This document shows positions 14,595 through 22,097 of a stretch of DNA of 64,000 nt, one piece after another. The stretch lies in contig DPKJ01000012.1 of the NCBI GenBank assembly GCA_003542575.1, positions 113,790 through 177,789 on the forward strand, given 5' to 3'. A program made the position numbers and the translations under genes. The DNA comes from Rikenellaceae bacterium. Lineage in GTDB: Bacteria > Bacteroidota > Bacteroidia > Bacteroidales > UBA932. The first letter of the stretch is position 1; each line of letters opens with the position of its first letter. The notes below the pieces were generated by a model, which searched no databases, was not told where the DNA came from, and saw only the letters and a list, made by a program, of their open reading frames with translations.

Positions 14595-15336
14595 TGTACC
14601 TCCTCCTCAGGAGCATATAAAAACGATAAACTGCATTTGACTCTTCGTCCCAGTGAGTAAAGGCATTTCTGGTATATTCAAGTGCCTCTTTCATTGAGGT
14701 CATCTCATTAAGTCTTTGAAGACTCAGGCGATATTGATCTTCATCACCTTTAAAGAGTTCTCTGATAAAAAAGAGTTTATCGTTTAGTGTAACTGCGTAG
14801 TGAATATCTTCAACCTTTGGTCCGGGTATGTCTCTCATCCATTCGGGAACGACAGATTTTGCAGTATCGTTAACTGGTTTGAAATCTTCTGTGAAGTCAA
14901 ACTCCAGCTCTCCGTCATCTGAATCATCGGTTAAAGTATCATCTGTTTCAATAACAAACTGCTCTTTGCCTGCAGGCTTAATTGTCAACTCATCCTGCGG
15001 TTCTGTTTTATCAATTGACACAAGAACTTCAACCGGATCAACCGAATCAATCGGGTCAATCGGGTCAATCTGACTCACAACATGCTTCGTCTCAAGCGTC
15101 GGAGTTATACTAAAATTTGCCTCATTCTCTTTTAATTCCGAGATAAGTTGCTTATAGTAAAGCCTCTCCTGCTCTGTTTTTAAAGTAAATAACTTCTCTC
15201 TTATTAACGAAGTTGTTATAAAAAGCTCCTCCCATTTGAGAGGAGATACCAGTTCTGTTTCTCCTAAAGAGTCAATATCTTTAACGAACTGGTCAATTAT
15301 AATCTTAATTTCTGAAATTTTATTGGGGTTAAGCAT
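14587..15336 (-). CDS. Uncharacterised acidic protein upstream of rsmI
   Basis: I do not recognise a named family. The 249-residue protein has an N-terminal helical region (about 1-75), an acidic, Pro-containing middle with tandem IDP/VDP units (about residues 92-105) and DDSDDGELEFDFTED, and a more conserved-looking C-terminal segment beginning KLFFIRELFKGDEDQYRLSL and ending in an Arg-rich tail. No signal peptide or membrane segment is visible. It overlaps rsmI by 8 bp, so the two are probably co-translated, and it diverges from tdk. Similar proteins occur next to these genes in other Bacteroidales, but I cannot assign a function. Confidence 0.75.
   Translation of the reverse strand: MLNPNKISEIKIIIDQFVKDIDSLGETELVSPLKWEELFITTSLIREKLFTLKTEQERLYYKQLISELKENEANFSITPTLETKHVVSQIDPIDPIDSVDPVEVLVSIDKTEPQDELTIKPAGKEQFVIETDDTLTDDSDDGELEFDFTEDFKPVNDTAKSVVPEWMRDIPGPKVEDIHYAVTLNDKLFFIRELFKGDEDQYRLSLQRLNEMTSMKEALEYTRNAFTHWDEESNAVYRFYMLLRRRYNG
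15029..15070 (-). repeat. Degenerate 9-bp tandem repeat in the hypothetical gene
   Basis: Plus-strand units read TCAACCGGA, TCAACCGAA, TCAATCGGG, TCAATCGGG and a partial TCAATC. They encode the IDP/VDP repeats in the acidic linker. Confidence 0.75.
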
Positions 15337-15347
15337 CTCAACTTTTT

Positions 15348-15355
15348 TATCTTTG
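15348..15355 (+). promoter_or_regulatory. Putative tdk -7 box
   Basis: TATCTTTG followed by CA, 23 nt before the tdk ATG; a TTGG at 15323-15326 sits 21 bp upstream as a weak -33 element, inside the divergent gene. A minus-strand TACTTTTG at 15372-15365 may be the -7 box of the divergent hypothetical-rsmI pair, so the promoters overlap. Confidence 0.6.
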
Positions 15356-15378
15356 CATCACATACAAAAGTAATCAAA

Positions 15379-15960
15379 ATGTTTCTGGAAAATGCAAAAA
15401 AAGCCGGATGGATCGAGGTCATATGCGGCTCTATGTTCTCAGGCAAGACAGAGGAGCTTATAAGGAGGCTGAAGAGGGCTAAATTTGCCAACCTCAGGGT
15501 CGAGATTTTCAAACCGATGATTGATGTGCGCTATTCTCTTGAAGAGGTGGTATCGCATGACTCAAACAGCATAAGATCTACCCCTGTTGACTCTTCTGCA
15601 AGTATTCTCCTTTATGCCTCTGATGTTGATGTTGTTGCTATTGATGAGGCCCAGTTCTTTGATCCCGGAATTATTGATGTATGCCAGAAACTTGCCGCTT
15701 CGGGAGTAAGAGTGATTGTTGCCGGTCTGGATATGGACTATCTGGGTAAACCATTTGGCCCAATGCCCTCTTTGATGGCTGTTGCCGAGTATGTAACAAA
15801 GGTTCACGCAATTTGCGTAAGGTGCGGAAACCTTGCTCACCATTCACACAGGCTTACAAAAAGCGACAAATTGGTTGTTCTCGGTGAAAAAGAGAGCTAC
15901 GAACCAATTTGCCGCCATTGTTTTAATGCCCTTACCGGGCAGCATTCACAGGAGGGTTAA
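15379..15960 (+). CDS. tdk: Thymidine kinase, type II
   Basis: The 193-residue enzyme has P-loop GSMFSGKTEELIRRL (about residues 18-32), the catalytic-base/Walker B region VVAIDEAQFFD, the lasso-type thymidine-binding segment near GLDMDYLGKPFG and paired zinc-binding cysteines in CVRCG and CRHC. It phosphorylates thymidine in the pyrimidine salvage pathway. The length and zinc ribbon match the type II family. Its stop TAA lies inside a 12-bp palindrome, 9 bp from the stop of the convergent lipoprotein gene. Confidence 0.96.
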   Translation: MFLENAKKAGWIEVICGSMFSGKTEELIRRLKRAKFANLRVEIFKPMIDVRYSLEEVVSHDSNSIRSTPVDSSASILLYASDVDVVAIDEAQFFDPGIIDVCQKLAASGVRVIVAGLDMDYLGKPFGPMPSLMAVAEYVTKVHAICVRCGNLAHHSHRLTKSDKLVVLGEKESYEPICRHCFNALTGQHSQEG

Positions 15961-15969
15961 CCCTTGCTT

Positions 15970-16410
15970 TTACTGCTTTGGGTTTACTGCTGCTTTTCCG
16001 CTGATTATTACATTTCCTTCAGGATTATGAGCTCTGTAGCTAATTGCAACTGTTTTGTCCTCATTGTAAACCAGGTCACCGGTCATATCCATAATACTGT
16101 TTGCTGTGTATGTTCCGGTAAATTTAACAAGAGAATCAGTCACCTCGGCAATACCTCCGAATTTGAATGTAATAGACTCATTAATTGTAATAAGAGCTGT
16201 AAAAGTTGAATCTGCAAGATATTCAAAATCAATTGGGGCAGATATCTCCTGAATAACTGTGTTACCGGTTGAATCAGTAATTGTAATTTCGATGTTGTTG
16301 GTTCCTGTCCAGTTTCCAACCAGTTTTTCTGATACTGATGCCTCTTTTTTACCGCATGACACAACTGTAGCGGCAAGTGCTAAAAACGCGAATAATGATT
16401 TGAATTTCAT
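15970..16410 (-). CDS. Small lipocalin-like lipoprotein of unknown function
   Basis: The 146-residue protein has a lipoprotein signal peptide (lipobox TVVSC, C19), then LVGNWTGTNNIEITIT and a series of alternating beta-strand segments ending in an AISYRAHNPEGNVIISG region. The GNWTGT opening resembles the small lipocalin-like or META-type beta-barrel lipoproteins common in Bacteroidota. I chose the ATG at 16410, because an upstream in-frame ATG at 16437 would put nine polar residues before the signal peptide. No binding partner can be inferred. Confidence 0.75.
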   Translation of the reverse strand: MKFKSLFAFLALAATVVSCGKKEASVSEKLVGNWTGTNNIEITITDSTGNTVIQEISAPIDFEYLADSTFTALITINESITFKFGGIAEVTDSLVKFTGTYTANSIMDMTGDLVYNEDKTVAISYRAHNPEGNVIISGKAAVNPKQ

Positions 16411-16521
16411 TTTGTTATATTTTAAAAATTGTCTCATTTCAGGCTGCTAATGTATAAAGTTTTTCAATATTAAAAACAAATTTTTAAACAATTTATAACT
16501 TTACACGGTAAAATTTTCACA

Positions 16522-17613
16522 ATGAGACATGCCCAGCTTAAAATCAGCAGATCAAAACTTCTACACAACTACAATTTTTTCCGCTCAAAATTAAATCCTC
16601 AAACAAAACTATTGGTACTTGTAAAGGCCAATGGATATGGTGCAGGAGACACAGAGATAGCAAAGCTTTGTGAAGGTTTTGGAGCAGACTATTTTGGAGT
16701 GGCTCACCCCATTGAGGGAATAAAACTCAAAATAGGCGGTATTAAAAAGCCGATAATTGTTCTAACCCCTGGATTTGGCTATTTTGGAGAGATAATTGAC
16801 CATTCGCTGGAACCTAGTCTAATCAACAAAGAGTCTGCCCTTGAGATGGCAGATGAGCTCAAAAAGAGAGGCATTAACAGCTATCCTGTGCATATTAAGC
16901 TGGATACCGGTATGCAGAGGGTGGGATTTGAAAAAGAGTCTCTGAATTCACTTATAGACATTTTAAAAAAGAATCCTCAGCTGAGGGTTAAATCGGTGTT
17001 TTCTCATCTTGCTGCTGCAGATGAATCGAAGCACGATGATTTTACACGCACCCAAATTCAGAAATTCAACGAAATGTCTCAGGAGATAATCTCGAATATA
17101 TCATATCCTGTTATGAGGCACATTCTTAATTCATCTGGAATTGAGCGCTTTACTGAAGCACAAATGGATATGGTACGACTCGGCATAGGAATTTACGGTA
17201 CAAGTTATGTTGATCAAAGCAAATTAAAACCTGCTGCCACTTTTGCCGCTCCGGTAATACAGGTTAAACAGGTTTCTGAGGGTACCGTTGGGTATGGAAG
17301 ACACGGTATTGTTGGAGAAAATGGAAAAACCATTGCTACTATACCGGTTGGCTATGCAGATGGAGTAAACCGTCACCTCGGAAGGGGGGCCGTAAGTTTT
17401 ATGGTTAACGGGAAACTGGCACCAACCATCGGAAACATATGCATGGATACTCTAATGATTGATGTAACCGGGATAGATGTTAAACCTGGAGATGAGGTTA
17501 CTCTATTTGGAGATAACCCTCATCCAAGCGTCATTGCAACAGCTCTAAAAACCATTACATACGAGGTATTTACCTCAATTTCTTCAAGGGTTGAGAGAGT
17601 TATTACAGATTAA
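16522..17613 (+). CDS. alr: Alanine racemase
   Basis: A 363-residue fold-type III PLP enzyme. K36 or thereabouts in LVLVKANGYGAGD is the PLP lysine; GVAHPIEGIKL, HIKLDTGMQRVGF, a VFSHLAAADES motif and MVRLGIGIYG follow, then VGYGRHGIVG, IPVGYADGVNR and a C-terminal GNICMDTLMIDVT region with the MDT characteristic of alanine racemase. It makes D-alanine for peptidoglycan. In Bacteroidota alr is frequently fused to murF; here it stands alone and murF is not in the window. A weak TAACTTTA box lies 18 nt upstream (16496-16503). Confidence 0.93.
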   Translation: MRHAQLKISRSKLLHNYNFFRSKLNPQTKLLVLVKANGYGAGDTEIAKLCEGFGADYFGVAHPIEGIKLKIGGIKKPIIVLTPGFGYFGEIIDHSLEPSLINKESALEMADELKKRGINSYPVHIKLDTGMQRVGFEKESLNSLIDILKKNPQLRVKSVFSHLAAADESKHDDFTRTQIQKFNEMSQEIISNISYPVMRHILNSSGIERFTEAQMDMVRLGIGIYGTSYVDQSKLKPAATFAAPVIQVKQVSEGTVGYGRHGIVGENGKTIATIPVGYADGVNRHLGRGAVSFMVNGKLAPTIGNICMDTLMIDVTGIDVKPGDEVTLFGDNPHPSVIATALKTITYEVFTSISSRVERVITD

Positions 17614-17629
17614 TTGACAACTATCGCAA

Positions 17630-18673
17630 TCAGTGCATAAGCTTGAATATCAGCTCTGAGAGAAGTTCGCCATCTTCTGCCTCACCCCTTTGCGAACTTT
17701 TGCTCTTTGAGTCATATTTTCTAATGAGGGATATTGCCTCCATACATTTAATAAGGGGATAATTTCTCAATGCTGTATCATATTCCGGCATAAAATATGG
17801 GTTTATACCAAGGTAGGAGGCAAGCTCTCCTTTTGCAGGTTTTGACCCGCCACTGCAGGAGGCATGATATTTCAGAATTCTGCCAAAGTGCATAAAAAGT
17901 GCAGACATTGTCAACACCAATGGATATTGTCTTGGAGAGGCACCAAAGTGTTTAACTATCTTATAAGCTTTTGCCGAATCTCTAAACGAAATTGCCTTTG
18001 TAAGTTCAAAAACATTGTACTCTCTGCTTATCCCTATGTTCTCCTCAACATGAGTACTCTCTACCTTTTTCTCCCCCTGTGGCAGATTTGTTATAAGTTT
18101 ATCCAACTCCAGAACCAGCTTTCTCAGCTCTGTACCACAGTGATCAGCCATTAACATTCCTGCTTCAGGAGAGATTGAAAAGCCTTTTATTTTAAGATAT
18201 CTCTCAATCCATGGATAAACCATGTCGTCGTACAGCGGATATGATTCAAAGACCATTCCATTTGCAACTGCTGTCTTGTACAGAGATGTTCTTTTATCCA
18301 GCGATTTGTTGGTGAATGACAGAACAAGAAGTGTCGTAGGCATTGGTGACTTAAAATAGTGCTCAAGATCGTCGGGCTTACCCATCATTTGAGCCTCTTT
18401 CACAATAACAACCTGTCTTGAAGCCAGCATAGGAAACCGCCTTGCAGCCTCAACAACTTTGGCCGCTGTTACATCAGATCCGTAAAGTATAAGCTGATTA
18501 AAACCCTTCTCTTCTTCAGTAAGTGCCCTTGATGCAATCTCAGAGGTTATAATATCTGAATAATAGGGCTCCTCACCCATTAAAACATAAAAGGGCTCGA
18601 AGATTCCGGACCTTATTTTTTCCAGAATAACTTCGAAATTTTTTACGCTGCTTTCAATCTCTTTTTTTCCCAT
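17630..18673 (-). CDS. holA: DNA polymerase III delta subunit
   Basis: The 347-residue protein matches clamp-loader delta: FYVLMGEEPYYSDIITSEIA near the N-terminus, then RRFPMLASRQVVIVKEAQMM, LLVLSFTNKSLDKRTSLYK, LRKLVLELDKLI and NVFELTKAISFRDSAKAYKIV. Delta opens the beta sliding clamp during replication. The length fits the 330-350-residue norm. It is convergent with alr (16-bp gap) and divergent from the HsdR-N-like gene. Confidence 0.92.
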   Translation of the reverse strand: MGKKEIESSVKNFEVILEKIRSGIFEPFYVLMGEEPYYSDIITSEIASRALTEEEKGFNQLILYGSDVTAAKVVEAARRFPMLASRQVVIVKEAQMMGKPDDLEHYFKSPMPTTLLVLSFTNKSLDKRTSLYKTAVANGMVFESYPLYDDMVYPWIERYLKIKGFSISPEAGMLMADHCGTELRKLVLELDKLITNLPQGEKKVESTHVEENIGISREYNVFELTKAISFRDSAKAYKIVKHFGASPRQYPLVLTMSALFMHFGRILKYHASCSGGSKPAKGELASYLGINPYFMPEYDTALRNYPLIKCMEAISLIRKYDSKSKSSQRGEAEDGELLSELIFKLMH

Positions 18674-18723
18674 AGTTTATCAACGGCTAAATTATGCAAA
18701 AAGGGTAAACAGAGCAAATTTTA

Positions 18724-18731
18724 TATCTTTG
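18724..18731 (+). promoter_or_regulatory. Putative -7 box of the HsdR-N-like/cca pair
   Basis: TATCTTTG followed by CC, 18 nt before the ATG at 18750. It overlaps an in-frame TTG (18729), arguing against that start. Confidence 0.55.
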
Positions 18732-18749
18732 CCGGGTAATTGGGTAACA

Positions 18750-19154
18750 ATGAAGGATACCATATTTGATCCGGTCAGAAAAAAGAGGGTTGCACTTACT
18801 CCTGAGGAGGGGGTAAGACAGCAGTTAATAACACTTTTATCCGGTCATTACGGCTATCCTCTCCATATGATGAGTTGTGAATACTCTGTTACCATTAACA
18901 AACTGAAGTACAGGGGAGATTTGGTAGTTTTTAACAATCAGGCAAAACCCATTTTACTGGCAGAGTGTAAGGCGCCATACGTGCCTGTAAGGCGTGATAC
19001 TTTTGAGCAAATACTCAGATATAACATGTCCCTTAAAGTTGACTATCTGCTTGTAACAAATGGCGTTGACACTTTTTTCGCGAAATTTAACCACATAGAA
19101 TCCCGGTACATTTACCTTGACAAGATACCACAGTATAATGAGCTTCTTAAATAA
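18750..19154 (+). CDS. Stand-alone type I restriction HsdR N-terminal-domain protein
   Basis: The 134-residue protein is a single nuclease-fold domain: TPEEGVRQQLITLL, KYRGDLVVFN, PILLAECKAPYVPV and QILRYNMSLKVDYLLVTNG. The D...EcK arrangement (D in RGDLVV, E and K in AECKA) matches the PD-(D/E)XK active site of the HsdR N-terminal family. No helicase domain, HsdM or HsdS is present, so this is not a restriction system. Such orphans sit between holA and tRNA genes in other Bacteroidota. It overlaps cca by 17 bp. A nuclease role is a family-based guess. Confidence 0.85.
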   Translation: MKDTIFDPVRKKRVALTPEEGVRQQLITLLSGHYGYPLHMMSCEYSVTINKLKYRGDLVVFNNQAKPILLAECKAPYVPVRRDTFEQILRYNMSLKVDYLLVTNGVDTFFAKFNHIESRYIYLDKIPQYNELLK

Positions 19155-20538
19155 GAAAATTTTTAAAATCACATCCGAACAGGCAAAAGAGTTAGGAGTC
19201 AGGGCATATGTCATTGGCGGCTATGTGAGAGACACTCTCCTGAAAAGAAAGAGCAAAGATATTGACATAGTTGTCGAAGGCAGCGGAATTGAACTTGCTC
19301 AGGCAGTAGCCGGGAAATTAGGAGTGAATGTCACTGTTTTCAAAAACTTTGGAACAGCCATGATTAAGTGGAGGGATATGGAGATAGAGTTTGTGGGTGC
19401 CAGAAAGGAGTCGTACCGCTCAAATTCAAGGAATCCAATAGTTGAAAACGGGTCAATTGAAGATGATCAGCTAAGAAGAGATTTTACAATTAATGCTTTG
19501 GCATTCAGCCTTCAGGAGGAGGACTTCGGAGCTCTTTCCGACCCTTTTGACGGAGTTGGCGATCTTGAAAGGAAACTCATAAGAACACCACTCGATCCTG
19601 ACACCACATACAGCGATGACCCATTAAGAATGCTTAGAGCCATTCGGTTTGCTACTCAGCTCTCATTTACAATCGTTCCGGATTCTATTGAATCCATAAA
19701 GAGAAACAGAGAGAGAATCAATATCCTTTCTCACGAAAGAGTTACAGATGAGCTCAACAAAATATTACTCTCACCAAAGCCCTCAGTAGGACTTTACCTC
19801 ATGGACTCCACAGGACTTCTGGAATTAATTCTACCACAGGTGGTTAACCTTAAAGGAGTTGAGACACTTGATGGAAAAGGTCATAAAGATAATTTCTCCC
19901 ACACCCTTCAGGTTCTAGACAATCTGGCTCATACCAGCGATGATTTATGGCTTAGATGGGCGGCACTTTTACATGATATTGCAAAACCAGTCACCAAAAA
20001 ATATGAACCCGGTATAGGTTGGACCTTCCACGGGCATGACCATATTGGTGCAAAAATGGTAGCAAAGATATTCAAGCAGCTAAAGATGCCGCTTAATGAA
20101 AAGATGAAGTTTGTTCAAAAGATGGTAGCTCTGCATCTGCGCCCAATTGCCCTTGTTCAGGATGAGGTTGGAGACTCTGCAGTAAGGAGGCTTCTGTTTG
20201 ATGCCGGAGATGACATTGATAATCTTATGAAGCTGTGTGAAGCTGACATTACTTCAAAAAACGAGGGTACTGTCAAAAAACACAAAAGCAATTTTAAATC
20301 CGTACGTGAAAAGTTAATAGAGGTAGAGGCCAAAGATGCTGTCCGAAACTTTGTAAATCCAATCACAGGGGAGATTATTATGGAGAGTTACGGGATTCCT
20401 CCGGGAAGAGAGGTCGGGTTAATAAAGGAGTTCATCAAAAACGCAATTCTCGACGGTGTTATTGGAAACGATCTGCAGGAGGCTATGCAGTTAATGGAAA
20501 AAAAGGCCACAGAACTGGGCCTTTTTAAAAAACATTAA
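19138..20538 (+). CDS. cca: CCA tRNA nucleotidyltransferase / poly(A) polymerase family with HD domain
   Basis: The 466-residue protein has the class II nucleotidyltransferase motif YVIGGYVRDTLLKRKSKDIDIVV near residues 24-46, the RRDFTINAL block, DPLRMLRAIRFA and an HD domain starting near GHKDNFSHTLQVLDNLA with LLHDIAKP and FHGHDHIGA. It adds or repairs the 3' CCA of tRNA. The ATG at 19138 is chosen over an upstream TTG (19117); it overlaps the preceding gene by 17 bp. The last codons overlap a terminator-like hairpin. Confidence 0.93.
   Translation: MSFLNKKIFKITSEQAKELGVRAYVIGGYVRDTLLKRKSKDIDIVVEGSGIELAQAVAGKLGVNVTVFKNFGTAMIKWRDMEIEFVGARKESYRSNSRNPIVENGSIEDDQLRRDFTINALAFSLQEEDFGALSDPFDGVGDLERKLIRTPLDPDTTYSDDPLRMLRAIRFATQLSFTIVPDSIESIKRNRERINILSHERVTDELNKILLSPKPSVGLYLMDSTGLLELILPQVVNLKGVETLDGKGHKDNFSHTLQVLDNLAHTSDDLWLRWAALLHDIAKPVTKKYEPGIGWTFHGHDHIGAKMVAKIFKQLKMPLNEKMKFVQKMVALHLRPIALVQDEVGDSAVRRLLFDAGDDIDNLMKLCEADITSKNEGTVKKHKSNFKSVREKLIEVEAKDAVRNFVNPITGEIIMESYGIPPGREVGLIKEFIKNAILDGVIGNDLQEAMQLMEKKATELGLFKKH
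20500..20526. terminator. Terminator hairpin embedded in the end of cca
   Basis: AAAAAGGCC (20500-20508) pairs with GGCCTTTTT (20518-20526) around ACAGAACTG. The T-run serves the plus strand and the A-run the minus strand, so it can end both cca and the convergent lipoprotein transcript. It lies before the cca stop codon at 20538, inside the coding sequence. Confidence 0.7.
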
Positions 20539-20569
20539 CTTAACCTAACTTAGAAATGATCTCCTCAAA

Positions 20570-22072
20570 TTAATAGGCTGTATTTTGAGGATCAAAGTTA
20601 CTCCACTTGGCTGTCCAGTTGTCTGCTGCAGCATCACTTCTGAAAGCCCCAATAAATGTAACATTGTTGAAAAATGAGTCTGATACTTTTGTATCGGTGA
20701 ACAATCCTGTTTTATTAAGTACAGGACTGCCTGCCAATGGTGCCCAGTTTGCTCCGGCTGCCAAAGAATTTGGTTGCTTGAGCATAACAGCACTCAACGC
20801 TGTAAGAAGTTGATTGTTGTTTGCAGCCTGCTTAAAGAATGTTGACGAGAATGATTCAGGTGCACTTTTAATAAATACTGTGGCATCTGTCGAGAGTGAA
20901 TCTTTGTATGAACCGTCTTTATCGGATCCAAGAATTGTCATGGCAGCGAAAATATTGTTTTTAAGCCTTACATTACCCGCTGTAGCTGCCTCCTGAGTTT
21001 GAGAACCCTTGTCGTTACAAATTGCAATACCTACAGGGAATCCTACTGCTACAGAGTTATACAGACTAAGATTTGAGCCTCTTCTTATTTGAATTGCTGC
21101 CTGATGCTGACCTAGTTTAGATCCGTTATTTGGATTGTAGACACCACCGTCAATATAGGCAGATGTGTTTACAAAGGCCGGATCCTGACCAATAGGGCCT
21201 ATAATTGTAATGTTTGAAAAAACGGGAGAGGTAACAGGCTGTTGATTAGGGGCATCAGCGTTATTATCCGATTCAAATCCATTTGACCTTGAAACGTCGG
21301 CAATTTTTGGATTTTTAACAATCAGTCCAAACTGAATTTTGCCTGTAAAGCCGGCATCAGTATCAAAATCGTCATCCCATGCATGGTAAGAGATCAGGTA
21401 TTTTGAATTTACAGAACCACCAAACCACTCAAAGGCATCATCATTTGAATATGAGACCTGCACATACTCTATTTTTGTACCACTGCCTACTGAGCCCATT
21501 GTTAGACCATTAATCTCCTGGTCTGTTTTAAACGGGTAACCTGCAAACTCAATTCTCACATAAGAGAGTACTCCTGAGTTATCATTATCATTATTTCCAC
21601 CATGTTTCGATCTTGGGCCACCTTCGATAATCATCTCGGTTTTATTATTCCTTGCTTTACCGCAAATAACCACACCACCCCAGTCTCCCGGTTTTCTTGA
21701 GCCAGCCGGCTGATTGGATGTAAATACAATAGGTTCGTCAGCTGTTCCCTGGGCAAATATTTTACCTCCAGTCTCAACTATAAGTGCAGCTTTTGTCTCC
21801 TTGTCTCCTCGGATAATTGTACCCGGTTCAATAGTGAGGGATGCACCATCGGTAATATAGATCCATCCTTTTAAAACATATTTTCCCTTTTTGAGAATAT
21901 GGTTTCCCTTGATCTCAAACTCCTGAGATCCGTTCCCAATAACATTACCTTCGAATATAATCTGCTCCTGCTCTGATGGATCAGGCTTAGGGTCATCTTT
22001 TTGACATGAAAGTGCGGTGGTCAGTGTTACTGCAAGAGCAGTAATGAACATGAGTAATTTTTTGGTTTTCAT
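20570..22072 (-). CDS. Surface lipoprotein with right-handed beta-helix-like repeats, partner of TonB receptor
   Basis: The 500-residue protein has a lipoprotein signal (lipobox TALSC, C23) followed by an Asp/Pro/Glu-rich tether (QKDDPKPDPSEQEQ). The body has beta-strand repeats with a parallel-beta-helix look: GWIYITDGASLTIEPGTIIRG, ALIVETGGKIFAQGT, GDWGGVVICGKA, LSYVRIEFAG and VQVSYSNDDAFEWFGGSVN. Acidic D/N-rich loops (DDDFDTDAGF, ESDNNADAPN) could bind metal or sugar. It lies 25 bp downstream of the TonB-dependent receptor gene, where a SusD-like gene is often found, but shows no SusD/TPR features. A surface ligand-binding role is inferred from position. Confidence 0.8.
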   Translation of the reverse strand: MKTKKLLMFITALAVTLTTALSCQKDDPKPDPSEQEQIIFEGNVIGNGSQEFEIKGNHILKKGKYVLKGWIYITDGASLTIEPGTIIRGDKETKAALIVETGGKIFAQGTADEPIVFTSNQPAGSRKPGDWGGVVICGKARNNKTEMIIEGGPRSKHGGNNDNDNSGVLSYVRIEFAGYPFKTDQEINGLTMGSVGSGTKIEYVQVSYSNDDAFEWFGGSVNSKYLISYHAWDDDFDTDAGFTGKIQFGLIVKNPKIADVSRSNGFESDNNADAPNQQPVTSPVFSNITIIGPIGQDPAFVNTSAYIDGGVYNPNNGSKLGQHQAAIQIRRGSNLSLYNSVAVGFPVGIAICNDKGSQTQEAATAGNVRLKNNIFAAMTILGSDKDGSYKDSLSTDATVFIKSAPESFSSTFFKQAANNNQLLTALSAVMLKQPNSLAAGANWAPLAGSPVLNKTGLFTDTKVSDSFFNNVTFIGAFRSDAAADNWTAKWSNFDPQNTAY

Positions 22073-22097
22073 ATTGATTTATTTTGTTGATTGGTTA

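Noticed and set aside
15953..15964. AGGGTTAACCCT palindrome at the tdk stop codon
   Set aside because: Perfect but only 12 bp with no loop and no T-run; too short for a terminator and possibly chance.
18750..19154. Possible restriction-modification system from the HsdR-N-like gene
   Set aside because: Only a single nuclease-fold domain is present; no helicase, methyltransferase or specificity gene is nearby.
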